Below the pieces are notes generated by a model. The model saw only the letters and a list, made by a program, of their open reading frames with translations, did no database searches and was not told the DNA's origin. A stretch of DNA of 64,000 nucleotides from Aegicerativicinus sediminis (GTDB lineage: Bacteria > Bacteroidota > Bacteroidia > Flavobacteriales > Flavobacteriaceae). Position numbers and translations under genes: made by a program. Below are positions 39,303-48,226 of this stretch, one piece after another. Location: assembly GCF_015476115.1 (NCBI RefSeq), contig NZ_CP064295.1, positions 490,001 through 554,000 on the forward strand, written 5' to 3'. Position 1 is the first letter of the stretch. The number at the start of each line of letters is the position of its first letter.

Positions 39303-41797
39303 ATAAGTCCAAATTGCTCGAAATGATGATTTAAATGTTTGCGTTCCATTAAGTACCACTCGAAGCGGTTTAAATATCCGAATACTGCATTTTTTAATTC
39401 TGCATCGGGATTGTTTTTGAAAAAATTCAGATAATCCTGTCTAGCTTCTAACATCTTAGTTTTTGCAGTCATTAAATCAGAATGCTTTGCATTAGTAATT
39501 TCTGATTTCTCATTCAATGGAAATTCGTATTTCTGAGGCATTTTTTCATAATTATAAAGCGTTGCATGTACTTTCTCCAAAATCTTTTCTGGAGTGGCAA
39601 TCTCAAAATCCTGAATTTCACCAGAAGAAATCCTATAGGTATATTCCAAATGCTCCAACATCAACTGGGGAGTGAGATTACCCCATTTAGGTTTTGAATC
39701 TTCTGTAAGTTTATCTAAAGCTTTTAAAATTTCATCCTCCGTCATCTCCACAAAAGTGGTTTGCCTCTTCTGAACAAGAGTTAACACAGTTGCAATTGCC
39801 ACCAACTCACCATCTTGATCGAAAACCTCAGCATACCATTTTATTACACCAGCAGGTAATTCTGCACCTTTTGGTTCCCTATCTATTTTCTGTTTACAAG
39901 TTAATCGAACATAAATGGTATCATTATGATAGATAGGTCGTAAAAATCGACATTCCTCCAAACCATAATTTGCTGCAACGGGGCCTTTATTTGGATAAAC
40001 AAAAAGGCCTGCTGCGGCTGCCAAAATGAAATAGCCGTGGGCGGTTCGCTTTTTAAAAATTGATCCCTCTAATGAGGTTATATCGGTGTGGGCATAGAAA
40101 TGATCCCAAGTGAGATTCGCAAAATTGACAATATCACCATCAGTTATCGTTCGTTTTGCCGTTGCCAAGGAAATTCCTACTTCAATATCATCCCAATGGA
40201 ATTTAAAAGGATGCTGCTGGGCTTCCTTATATTTTGAATTCGGCTGATAAATGCCTGTAATTTCGGTTAAAGTTGTAGGTGTACCTTGAATTGCTGTTCG
40301 CTGTAAATAGTGTTTAACCCCTCTAACACCGCCCATTTCCTCACCACCACCGGCTCGTCCTGGACCACCATGAATGAGATTTGGTAATGGCGACCCATGG
40401 CCAGTACTTTCTTTTGCGTTTTCCCTATTCAGCACCAAAATCCTTCCATTGTAAGCCGCCACATTTATTACGTATTCTTTTGCAATAGCATCATCGTTTG
40501 TAATAATGGAAGATACAAGTGAACCCTTACCTTTCTGAGTTAACTCTATGGCTTCTTCCAAATTCTTGTAAGGCATAATTGTACTTACAGGGCCAAAAGC
40601 TTCACGTTCATGGACTTTTATAGAATTCAATGGGTTGTCTACCCTTAAAAGGACTGGAGCAACAAAGGATCCTTTTTCAGCATCAGCTCCGACCAAACTC
40701 AAATCATCTAGATTTCCATGAACAATGGCAGCTTCCTCAGCTATTTCACTCACGGCAACTTTTAATTCTTCAACCTGTTCTTTGCTGATTAAAGAACCCA
40801 TTCGCACTTCTTTAAGACGTGGGTCACCGATTGTTACACTAGAAAGTGCTTTCGAAAGAGCATTTTGAACTTCATCAATTAAATTTTCAGGAACCAAAAT
40901 CCTTCTTATGGCCGTACATTTCTGACCAGCCTTTACGGTCATTTCCTTTTTTACTTCTTTAATAAAAATATCAAATTCTGGAGTGCCCGGTTTAGCATCT
41001 TCACCTAGAACAGAAGCATTTAAAGAATCTGCCTCCATCGTAAATGGAACAGATTCGTGGATGATTCGTGGATGGGCTTTTAGCAACCTACCAGTACTGG
41101 CGGAACCTGTAAATGTTACTACATCTTGAGAATCAACATACTCCAAAACAGTTTTTACAGTACCATTAATTATTTGCAAAGCACCTTCAGGTAGTATGCC
41201 GGAATCAATAATTTCCCTTGCAACCGCTTCTGCCAAATAAGACGAGGACGGTGCAGGTAATACCACGGCTGGAACTCCTGCCATCCAGTTTACCGCACAC
41301 TTTTCCAACATTCCCCAAACAGGGAAATTAAAAGCATTAATGTGAACAGCTACACCTCTTTTAGGAACCATGATGTGGTGGGCCATAAATCTTCCACCTC
41401 TCGACAAATCAATGGCATCCCCTTCAACATGATAGGGCTGATTTGGAAATAATTTTCTTAAGCTGGCATTGGCAAACAAATTGCCGAAACCTCCTTCTAT
41501 ATCTATCCAACTATCAATTCTTGTGGCCCCAGTTTTATAACTTATTTCATAAAATTTTTCTTTGCGTTTCGTCAGGTACAAGGCCAATTTTTTAAGCATC
41601 AATCCACGCTCCTGAAACGTCATATTACGAAGTACCTTTGAACCAGTTGTTCTACCGTACTGAAGAATCTCACCAACGTCCAACCCTTCCACTGCCACTT
41701 GATGAATCAATTCTCCAGTGACGGCATCAAAAACAGGTGAGCCAGCATCGCTACCCACTACCCATTTTCCAGTTATATAATGTGGAATTTTACTCAT
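39299..41797 (-). CDS. paaZ: PaaZ oxepin-CoA hydrolase/aldehyde dehydrogenase with extra C-terminal domain
   Basis: An 832-residue protein from ATG 41797 (chosen because it gives the ATGA overlap with paaJ). The N-terminal aldehyde dehydrogenase part (about 1-510) has the catalytic Glu-255 (MEADSLNA) and Cys-294 (GQKCTAIRR). The MaoC-type hydratase part (about 530-680) has Asp-565 and His-570 (WDHFYAH). Together they open the oxepin-CoA ring and oxidise the aldehyde to 3-oxo-5,6-dehydrosuberyl-CoA. Normal PaaZ ends near residue 680. Here about 130 further residues look like DUF1569/DinB, with LEHLEYTY (His about 716) and KHLNHHFEQFG (His about 821), a possible metal site of unknown role. Confidence 0.92.
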   Translation of the reverse strand: MSKIPHYITGKWVVGSDAGSPVFDAVTGELIHQVAVEGLDVGEILQYGRTTGSKVLRNMTFQERGLMLKKLALYLTKRKEKFYEISYKTGATRIDSWIDIEGGFGNLFANASLRKLFPNQPYHVEGDAIDLSRGGRFMAHHIMVPKRGVAVHINAFNFPVWGMLEKCAVNWMAGVPAVVLPAPSSSYLAEAVAREIIDSGILPEGALQIINGTVKTVLEYVDSQDVVTFTGSASTGRLLKAHPRIIHESVPFTMEADSLNASVLGEDAKPGTPEFDIFIKEVKKEMTVKAGQKCTAIRRILVPENLIDEVQNALSKALSSVTIGDPRLKEVRMGSLISKEQVEELKVAVSEIAEEAAIVHGNLDDLSLVGADAEKGSFVAPVLLRVDNPLNSIKVHEREAFGPVSTIMPYKNLEEAIELTQKGKGSLVSSIITNDDAIAKEYVINVAAYNGRILVLNRENAKESTGHGSPLPNLIHGGPGRAGGGEEMGGVRGVKHYLQRTAIQGTPTTLTEITGIYQPNSKYKEAQQHPFKFHWDDIEVGISLATAKRTITDGDIVNFANLTWDHFYAHTDITSLEGSIFKKRTAHGYFILAAAAGLFVYPNKGPVAANYGLEECRFLRPIYHNDTIYVRLTCKQKIDREPKGAELPAGVIKWYAEVFDQDGELVAIATVLTLVQKRQTTFVEMTEDEILKALDKLTEDSKPKWGNLTPQLMLEHLEYTYRISSGEIQDFEIATPEKILEKVHATLYNYEKMPQKYEFPLNEKSEITNAKHSDLMTAKTKMLEARQDYLNFFKNNPDAELKNAVFGYLNRFEWYLMERKHLNHHFEQFGLI

Positions 41798-43005
41798 AGA
41801 TTGGCATTTTCTAAAATTACAGCATAACCCTGACCCACACCTACACACATGGTTACCAAAGCATATTTTTTATTCTCAATAGATAACTCCAAAGCTCCGC
41901 TTAAAGCAATTCGCGTACCGGTCATTCCAAGTGGATGGCCTAAAGCGATTGCCCCTCCATTTGGGTTAATTCGCGGATCGTCGTCAGCTAATTTCCATTG
42001 TCTAATACAAGCCAATGCTTGTGCTGAAAATGCCTCATTCAACTCAATTATATCCATATCATCCATCGAAAGACTTGCTTTTTTCAAGGCTTGATTGGCC
42101 GCCAAGACAGGACCAATCCCCATTATTCTAGGTTCCACTCCAACAACCGCAGAACTGACTATTCGAGCTAAAGGCTTTAAATTATATTCATTTAAGGCAT
42201 CTTCTGAAGCCACCAAAGTTGCTGCAGATCCATCATTTAGACCCGAAGAATTACCAGCAGTTACGCTACCATCTTTTTTAAAGGCAGGTCGCAATTTCGC
42301 CAACACCTCAATGGTGGTATCTGCTTTAATAAACTCATCTTGATTGAATTCAATTGGATTTTGCTTCCTTCTAGGAATTGACACCGTCACAATCTCCTTT
42401 TGAAAGCGTCCAGATTCCTGAGCTTTAGCCGCTTTCATTTGGCTCCAAAAGGCAAATTTGTCCTGATCTTCCCTTGAAATATTATAAAGTTCAACTAGAT
42501 TTTCTGCGGTATTTCCCATGCCATCTGTCCCATATAAATCTTCCATTATTGGATTGATAAATCGCCAACCAAAACTAGAATCGAACATCTCAGCATCCGT
42601 ACCAAAACCTGTTGAGGGTTTACCAATAACATATGGGCCACGCGTCATATTTTCAACACCTCCAGAAATAAACAAATCGCCATCGCCAGTCTTAATGGCT
42701 CTGTTGGCATGGATAATTGCTGAAAGACCAGAACTACATAGCCTATTAACCGTTTCTCCTGGCACCGAAAAAGGCAAACCCGCAAGCAAACCTGCCATAC
42801 GAGCAACATTGCGATTATCTTCACCGGCCTGATTTGCGCAACCAAGAATTACATCATCAATTTTATCTAAAGGCAAATTGGGATGCCTTTTAACCAATTC
42901 AGAAACAACATGGGCCGCCAAATCATCGGTTCTTACAGCCGAAAGGGTCCCTTGATATTTTCCAATGGCAGTCCTCACCCCATCTACTATATATGCTTGT
43001 TTCAT
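41794..43005 (-). CDS. paaJ: 3-oxoadipyl-CoA/3-oxo-5,6-dehydrosuberyl-CoA thiolase
   Basis: A 403-residue thiolase. It cleaves 3-oxo-5,6-dehydrosuberyl-CoA and later 3-oxoadipyl-CoA with CoA, yielding acetyl-CoA and finally succinyl-CoA. The active Cys is in NRLCSSGLSAI (about 86-96), with the C-terminal His in GGAIALGHPLGMTG and the second Cys in TMCVGVGQG. ATG 43005 is chosen over the frame start at 43017, as it overlaps the paaI stop by four bases (ATGA) and begins with the usual MKQAYIVDGVRT. A pcaF role in another pathway is less likely in this context. Confidence 0.93.
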   Translation of the reverse strand: MKQAYIVDGVRTAIGKYQGTLSAVRTDDLAAHVVSELVKRHPNLPLDKIDDVILGCANQAGEDNRNVARMAGLLAGLPFSVPGETVNRLCSSGLSAIIHANRAIKTGDGDLFISGGVENMTRGPYVIGKPSTGFGTDAEMFDSSFGWRFINPIMEDLYGTDGMGNTAENLVELYNISREDQDKFAFWSQMKAAKAQESGRFQKEIVTVSIPRRKQNPIEFNQDEFIKADTTIEVLAKLRPAFKKDGSVTAGNSSGLNDGSAATLVASEDALNEYNLKPLARIVSSAVVGVEPRIMGIGPVLAANQALKKASLSMDDMDIIELNEAFSAQALACIRQWKLADDDPRINPNGGAIALGHPLGMTGTRIALSGALELSIENKKYALVTMCVGVGQGYAVILENANL

Positions 43006-43412
43006 TCTATATTCCAATCTTTTTCGGTGCGGTAAACCATTCCCTTAAATAAAGCAACTAATTCTTTCCCTCGGTTTACCTCTACCTGATAAATCCCTAA
43101 TTTTCTTGTAATGGATTGCTCCTTGGCTGTGGCTTGCAATATGTCACCAGCTACAACTTTCTGCAAATGATTAATACTAGTTTCTACAGATAAAGCATGT
43201 TTGCCATTGCTATTAGATGCAAATGCCAACGCACTATCGGCCAAACTGTAGGTAATCCCACCATGAGCTATTCCGAATCCATTGAGCATATCTTCAGTAA
43301 CAGTCATCTTGAGGATACAACCTCCTTTTGAAACCCCCTCAATTTGGACACCTAGCCATTGGCTAAAGGCATCCTTCTGAAACATCGTATTAACAATTTC
43401 ACTTGGTTCCAT
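43002..43412 (-). CDS. paaI: PaaI hot-dog thioesterase
   Basis: A 136-residue hot-dog fold protein with the PaaI signature GFGIAHGGITYSLADSALAF (about 47-66), whose Asp activates water. PaaI hydrolyses hydroxyphenylacetyl-CoA and related esters to release CoA trapped by blocked intermediates. It overlaps paaH by 14 bases upstream and paaJ by four bases downstream. Met-10 (MFQKDAFS) is a possible later start that would shorten the overlap. Confidence 0.93.
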   Translation of the reverse strand: MEPSEIVNTMFQKDAFSQWLGVQIEGVSKGGCILKMTVTEDMLNGFGIAHGGITYSLADSALAFASNSNGKHALSVETSINHLQKVVAGDILQATAKEQSITRKLGIYQVEVNRGKELVALFKGMVYRTEKDWNIE

Positions 43413-44568
43413 TAAAAAAGGTTTTATTATCCTTCAACATGTCTCTCAATATTGGACTGCATCTGTAACGCTCTTCACGATAGCGATCAAACAATTTATC
43501 CATTTCCTCAACTACCCAATTTATACCAACCTCATCTGCCCATTGTAAAAGTCCCTTTGGGTAATTAACTCCTTTAATCATAGCCAAATCGATATCTGAG
43601 GATGAGGCTATATTCCAGAATACTGCATCAGCAGCTTCATTTATAAGCATTACCAAAATTCTATTGAAAATTTGGCCGTTTAACTTTTTGTCTTTAATAG
43701 GTTCTTTAACAGGGGCATTTTCATCGTAATTATAATAGCCCTTTCCTGACTTCCTTCCCAAAAATCCAGCTTCAGCTAAACGTTTTTGTGTAAAGGAGGG
43801 TTTATAACGAGGATCACAAAAAAAGGCATTAAAAACAGATTCTGTAACCGCATAATTGACATCGTTTCCTATAAAATCCATCAATTCAAAGGGGCCCATC
43901 TTAAATCCGCCCAATTTCTTTAAACTGTAATCAATAGTAGGCACATCGGCAATTCCTTCATCGTAAATCCTGAGTGCTTCACCATAAAAAGGTCTAGCCA
44001 CCCTATTGACAATAAAACCGGGGGTATCCTTGGCCCTAACCACAGTTTTTCCCCAACTTTGAATAATTTTTTCAGCTTTGGAAATCACTTCAATGGAAGT
44101 TTGGACGGCTGGTATGATCTCTACTAAACGCATTAATGGCGCAGGATTAAAAAAATGAATGCCGATACATCGATCAGGTCTTTTAAAGGCTGAAGCAATA
44201 CTAGAAATTGAAAGACTCGAAGTGTTACTGGCTACGATACAATTATTAGACACACAATTGTCTAGTTCTGTAAAAATTCCTTTTTTCACATTAAGATCTT
44301 CGACAATTGCTTCAATGATAAGTTCAGAATCTTCTAAATCTCCCAAACGGGTTACAAAACTAATGTTGGTTAAAATATCTAATCGTGCTGCTGGAGTGAT
44401 TTTGCCTTTTTCCACTAATCTTGAAAGAATAGAACGCAAAGAATCTTTTGCATGTTCCAATGCCGAAGCTTTTGCATCATATAATTTCACTCTATAGTCG
44501 TAGGTCGCAGCTACCTGGGCAATACCTGTGCCCATCGTACCTGCTCCTATAATTCCAACTCTTTTCAA
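43399..44568 (-). CDS. paaH: 3-hydroxyacyl-CoA dehydrogenase
   Basis: A 389-residue NAD-dependent enzyme that oxidises 3-hydroxyadipyl-CoA to 3-oxoadipyl-CoA. The Rossmann motif GIIGAGTMGTGIAQVA is at 5-20, the active-site HFFNPAPLMRLVEII segment at about 137-151 and the C-terminal helical domain at about 185-389. It is shorter than E. coli PaaH (475 residues), apparently through a reduced second C-terminal half. It overlaps paaG by four bases (ATGA). Confidence 0.92.
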   Translation of the reverse strand: MKRVGIIGAGTMGTGIAQVAATYDYRVKLYDAKASALEHAKDSLRSILSRLVEKGKITPAARLDILTNISFVTRLGDLEDSELIIEAIVEDLNVKKGIFTELDNCVSNNCIVASNTSSLSISSIASAFKRPDRCIGIHFFNPAPLMRLVEIIPAVQTSIEVISKAEKIIQSWGKTVVRAKDTPGFIVNRVARPFYGEALRIYDEGIADVPTIDYSLKKLGGFKMGPFELMDFIGNDVNYAVTESVFNAFFCDPRYKPSFTQKRLAEAGFLGRKSGKGYYNYDENAPVKEPIKDKKLNGQIFNRILVMLINEAADAVFWNIASSSDIDLAMIKGVNYPKGLLQWADEVGINWVVEEMDKLFDRYREERYRCSPILRDMLKDNKTFFNGTK

Positions 44569-45344
44569 TTTCCTGTAAATTTTGGTTGACGCTTTTCTAC
44601 AAATGCTTTTACTCCTTCTTGACTATCCTCGGTTTGGGCCGCAGCAACTTGAAGTTGCAACTCCAAATTTAATTGTTGATCAAGATCATTTGTCAATGAT
44701 TTATTCAAAGCTTTTTTAATCATGCCTAATCCTTTCGTAGGCATATTTGCTAATTTTAGGGCTAATCTTGAAATCTCTCCATTAAATTCTTCATCATTAA
44801 CACATTTATAGATCATGCCCATCGCCTCGGCATCCTTCGCCATGATTTTATCCCCCAACATTGTTAAAGCCGAGGCTTTTTGGAACCCAATTAATCGCGG
44901 TAAAAAATAGGTGCCTCCACTATCTGGAATCAGCCCAATTAAACTAAAAGCTTGGATAAAACTTGAGCTTTCTCTAGCCACTACTATATCACATGCCAAA
45001 GCAATATTTGCACCTGCTCCTGCAGCTACACCGTTTACCGCTGCAATGATTGGCTTTTCGATATTCCTGATTTTTAAAACAATTGGATTATAGTGTTCTT
45101 TTATGATCTTTTCGAACCCGGGATTATTTTCTTTTGAGGTTACTTCCTTTAAATCTTGCCCTGCACAAAATGCCTTGCCAATTCCAGTTAATACTATGGC
45201 TCTAACCGTTTTATCAGATTCACACTGGTCCAAAATACTTTGAAGATTCAATGCCATCTCCCGATTGAAACTATTAAATACCTCAGGACGATTTAGGGTT
45301 ATTTGGGCAACCCCATTTTCTATTTTGAAATTAATTGAACTCAT
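44565..45344 (-). CDS. paaG: 1,2-epoxyphenylacetyl-CoA isomerase
   Basis: A 259-residue crotonase-fold isomerase that converts ring-1,2-epoxyphenylacetyl-CoA to oxepin-CoA. It lacks both classical hydratase Glu residues and has instead the isomerase Asp in GLIPDSGGTYFLPR (about 137-150), exactly as in known PaaG. The oxyanion-hole segments CAGQDLKEV and AAGAGANIALACD are intact. It overlaps the VOC gene upstream and paaH downstream by four bases each. Confidence 0.93.
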   Translation of the reverse strand: MSSINFKIENGVAQITLNRPEVFNSFNREMALNLQSILDQCESDKTVRAIVLTGIGKAFCAGQDLKEVTSKENNPGFEKIIKEHYNPIVLKIRNIEKPIIAAVNGVAAGAGANIALACDIVVARESSSFIQAFSLIGLIPDSGGTYFLPRLIGFQKASALTMLGDKIMAKDAEAMGMIYKCVNDEEFNGEISRLALKLANMPTKGLGMIKKALNKSLTNDLDQQLNLELQLQVAAAQTEDSQEGVKAFVEKRQPKFTGN

Positions 45345-45718
45345 TCTGGTTTAAAATATGGGTTAAAAATTAAACCTATGATATTTTGCCATGGGTCCTT
45401 AACTGAGGCTACCTGTAAATTTTCACCAACAGAATGTGGTTCCTCCACCTCTGTGGCACCTGCATCAATAAACTGTTTAAAGGCTTTATCAATATCTTGA
45501 ACTGCCCAATAAGTAGTAGAATTGTTACCAACCATCAGCGTTTCTTTTTCAATAGGAAGCAAGCCAAGTTCATATCCCCCAATGTTGAAACCCACATAAA
45601 ATGGAAAATCGAAATACGGCTTTGTATCAAAAACTTCTGAATACCACTCTTTGGCAGCTTTTAAATCTTTCACTACATAAACAATGGTTCTAAGCCCTAA
45701 TATTTTTTCTTTTTTCAA
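45341..45718 (-). CDS. VOC-superfamily (glyoxalase-like) protein
   Basis: A 125-residue protein with two beta-alpha-beta-beta-beta modules (about 8-60 and 68-120), the glyoxalase/bleomycin-resistance fold. The residues at the usual metal-ligand places are not ligands: Thr-11 in the first strand, Thr rather than His before YWAVQDID, and Gly in NIIGLIF where Glu is usual. It is therefore probably not a metal enzyme. No such protein belongs to the standard paa pathway. It is translationally coupled with paaG, so a role in handling an intermediate or in regulation is likely but unknown. Confidence 0.75.
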   Translation of the reverse strand: MKKEKILGLRTIVYVVKDLKAAKEWYSEVFDTKPYFDFPFYVGFNIGGYELGLLPIEKETLMVGNNSTTYWAVQDIDKAFKQFIDAGATEVEEPHSVGENLQVASVKDPWQNIIGLIFNPYFKPE

Positions 45719-45725
45719 ATTGAAA

Positions 45726-46226
45726 TCATTTTAAGCATTTGAAATAATCGAAAGGTTCTTGGCAATCATTACACTTAAATAGGGCCTTGCATGGGGTGGA
45801 GCCAAATTGGCTAATCATTTTAGTGTTCTTGGACCCGCATTGAGGACATGCAATTAAGTTGGCTTTACCAAGCAAAACCTGTTTGTCTAAATTTTCCTCC
45901 AAGGGGGCGGCAATACCATAATTCTCCAATGCCTTTCTGCCCTTTTCAGAAATAAAATCAGTTGTCCAAGCAGGAGTTAAAACCAATTCTATTTCGGCAT
46001 TATACCCTTTATTTTTTAAAGCCGCCTTCAAATCATCCGCTACGGTATCCATTGCCGGACACCCACTATAAGTTGGGGTAATTTGAAGCTTTACAAGGTT
46101 ATTTTCTATAGTAGCAGTTCGAATAATACCTAAATCCAAAACAGAAAGTACAGGAATTTCTGGATCTGATACTTGCTCCAAAAGAGGGATTAGTTCTTGA
46201 TCAATATTTACCTGCTCTACCGTCAT
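45726..46226 (-). CDS. paaD: PaaD, maturation factor of the phenylacetyl-CoA epoxidase
   Basis: A 166-residue protein: an N-terminal MIP18/DUF59 domain (about 8-95, with DPEIPVLSVLDLGI and SGCPAMD) and a C-terminal zinc-ribbon-like region with six Cys (CPQCGSKNTK, PCKALFKCNDC, YFKC). PaaD is needed for a functional PaaABCE complex and is thought to help assemble its iron-sulfur or di-iron centre. Follows paaC with no gap. Confidence 0.93.
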   Translation of the reverse strand: MTVEQVNIDQELIPLLEQVSDPEIPVLSVLDLGIIRTATIENNLVKLQITPTYSGCPAMDTVADDLKAALKNKGYNAEIELVLTPAWTTDFISEKGRKALENYGIAAPLEENLDKQVLLGKANLIACPQCGSKNTKMISQFGSTPCKALFKCNDCQEPFDYFKCLK

Positions 46227-46979
46227 TTACCAGCTCATGTTTGGGTATGTACGTTGCATAAATTGCAACTCTGTTAATAAGTAGCCCATATGCTCGGTAT
46301 GAATTCCCTGCTTTCCTCCTTTCTGAAAATAGGATTTTTCAGGAACTAGAAGAGTCGCTTCGGTAAGAATTTCTGAACTTTCGCTGTAATAATCATCTTT
46401 AAATTTTGAAACATCAGCCGCTATACCTTCAGAAATAAGTTCCTTTTCAAATTCGGTTTGAACAAAAAACTCATTGGTATATCGCCATAAATCATTTACA
46501 GCGGATTGCATCTTTTCACGGCTCACTTCAGTTCCATCTCCCAATCTCCTTATCCAATCCGCGGAAAACTTTTTATGATAGGTGACCTCTTTAATTGCTC
46601 TATTAGCAATAGCAGCCAAGGTAACATCATGGCTTTTCATTAAGGCATTCAAAAAATGCCAATGGTATATATCAAAGAAAAATTGTCTGCCAATTATATA
46701 AGCAAAATCGGTATTTGGCTGTTCCACCAATAAAACATTCAGATATTCCCGTTCACTCCTCAGCATCGCAATACTATTTTCTGTTGAATCATCACCTTTG
46801 ATTTTGGCGGCGTACTGGAAATAATTACGTGCCTGACCCAGTAAATCCAAAGCTATGTTCGTACAGGCAATATCTGTTTCTAAATTCGGACCATGACCAC
46901 ATAATTCTCCCAATCTCTGACCAAGAATTAAACTATTGTCCGCAATGGTTAGAATATATTTATACAGATTCTCTTTCAT
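46227..46979 (-). CDS. paaC: phenylacetyl-CoA epoxidase structural subunit
   Basis: A 250-residue ferritin-like, helical protein: the structural partner of PaaA that stabilises the epoxidase. Typical segments are LIIGQRLGELCGHGP-like (DNSLILGQRLGELCGHGPNL, about 14-33), LDLLGQARNYFQYA and KEVTYHKKFSADWIRRLGDG. It lacks the full di-iron ligand set, as expected. It sits between paaB and paaD in transcription order. Confidence 0.95.
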   Translation of the reverse strand: MKENLYKYILTIADNSLILGQRLGELCGHGPNLETDIACTNIALDLLGQARNYFQYAAKIKGDDSTENSIAMLRSEREYLNVLLVEQPNTDFAYIIGRQFFFDIYHWHFLNALMKSHDVTLAAIANRAIKEVTYHKKFSADWIRRLGDGTEVSREKMQSAVNDLWRYTNEFFVQTEFEKELISEGIAADVSKFKDDYYSESSEILTEATLLVPEKSYFQKGGKQGIHTEHMGYLLTELQFMQRTYPNMSW

Positions 46980-47264
46980 TTACATGTGTTTTACCTCATC
47001 AGGAAGGTTATAGAATGTGGGGTGACGATACACTTTGTCTTTTGCTGGCTCAAACATTTCCCCATTTTCATCAGGATTTGAGGCCGTAATATATTTTGAT
47101 TCTACAACCCAAATACTTACCCCTTCATTTCTGCGGGTGTAGACATCTCGTGCGTTCTCAAGAGCCATTTCTGCATCAGCTGCATGCAAACTCCCAAAAT
47201 GCCGGTGCTCTAAACCATTTTTACTTCGCACAAAAACTTCCCATAAAGGCCAATCTTTTTTCAT
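46980..47264 (-). CDS. paaB: phenylacetyl-CoA epoxidase subunit B
   Basis: A 94-residue small subunit that links PaaAC units in the epoxidase. It has the characteristic opening WPLWEVFVRSKNGLEHRHFG (5-24) followed by SLHAADAEMALENARDVYTRR and VWVVES-like (SIWVVESKYI) strands. Length is normal. It begins three bases after the paaA stop and ends directly before paaC. Confidence 0.95.
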   Translation of the reverse strand: MKKDWPLWEVFVRSKNGLEHRHFGSLHAADAEMALENARDVYTRRNEGVSIWVVESKYITASNPDENGEMFEPAKDKVYRHPTFYNLPDEVKHM

Positions 47265-47267
47265 TTC

Positions 47268-48221
47268 TTAAATTGCTTTCTTTTCGGTTTGTTCTATTTG
47301 TTTTTCTGCATAGGCCATAGCTGCATCTCGCACCCATTCGCCTTTCTCCCAAGCATTAACTCGCGCCTCCAAACGTTCTTTATTACATGGCCCATGTCCC
47401 TTTACAACTTGCCAAAACTCCTCCCAATCGATTTCTCCAAAATCATAATGACCAGTCTCTTCATTCCATTTTAAATCTGGATCTGGAACTTTTATACCCA
47501 AAATATCTGCTTGCGGAACAGTTTGATCCACAAATTGCTGACGCAATTCGTCATTAGTCTTCCTCTTCAGTTTCCATTTCATCGATTGTGCTGTATGGGG
47601 GGATTCTTCATCACGAGGACCAAACATCATTAAACTTGGCCACCACCAACGATTTAAGGCGTCTTGAGCCATTTCCTTTTGTTCCTTTGTACCATTACAA
47701 AGGGTTAACATAATTTCGTATCCCTGTCTTTGATGGAAACTTTCCTCTTTACAAATTCGCACCATAGCTCGGGCGTATGGCCCAAAGGAGGTATTACAAA
47801 GGGCAACTTGATTTATTATAGCAGCTCCATCCACCAGCCAACCTATGGCACCTATATCGGCCCATGTAATAGTGGGATAATTGAAAATTGAGGAATATTT
47901 AGCTTTGCCAGTATGCAATTGATCATACATTTCTTCACGGGAAATACCTAAAGTCTCAGCGGCACTGTACAAATACAAACCATGACCGGCCTCGTCTTGT
48001 ACCTTTGCTAGCAATGCCACTTTTCGCCTTAAGGATGGAGCTCGAGTAATCCAATTACCTTCTGGTAACATGCCTACAATTTCAGAATGGGCGTGTTGCG
48101 AAATTTGCCTGATATGGGTTTGCCTATATTTTTCAGGCATCCAATCCTTTGGCTCAATCTTTTCATCACGCTCAATCCGCTCTTCGAAATGTTGTTCTAA
48201 ATTTTTAATATTCTTTTCCAT
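47268..48221 (-). CDS. paaA: phenylacetyl-CoA epoxidase catalytic subunit
   Basis: A 317-residue di-iron monooxygenase subunit. With PaaE-delivered electrons it adds one oxygen atom across the ring of phenylacetyl-CoA. Ferritin-like ligand motifs are visible: [14 protein letters not shown] (about 38-51), [12 protein letters not shown] (about 74-85) and [10 protein letters not shown] (about 165-174). Conserved ends are DWMPEKYR and a GEIDWEEFW segment. Length matches the family. Confidence 0.96.
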   Translation of the reverse strand: MEKNIKNLEQHFEERIERDEKIEPKDWMPEKYRQTHIRQISQHAHSEIVGMLPEGNWITRAPSLRRKVALLAKVQDEAGHGLYLYSAAETLGISREEMYDQLHTGKAKYSSIFNYPTITWADIGAIGWLVDGAAIINQVALCNTSFGPYARAMVRICKEESFHQRQGYEIMLTLCNGTKEQKEMAQDALNRWWWPSLMMFGPRDEESPHTAQSMKWKLKRKTNDELRQQFVDQTVPQADILGIKVPDPDLKWNEETGHYDFGEIDWEEFWQVVKGHGPCNKERLEARVNAWEKGEWVRDAAMAYAEKQIEQTEKKAI

Positions 48222-48226
48222 AACAT

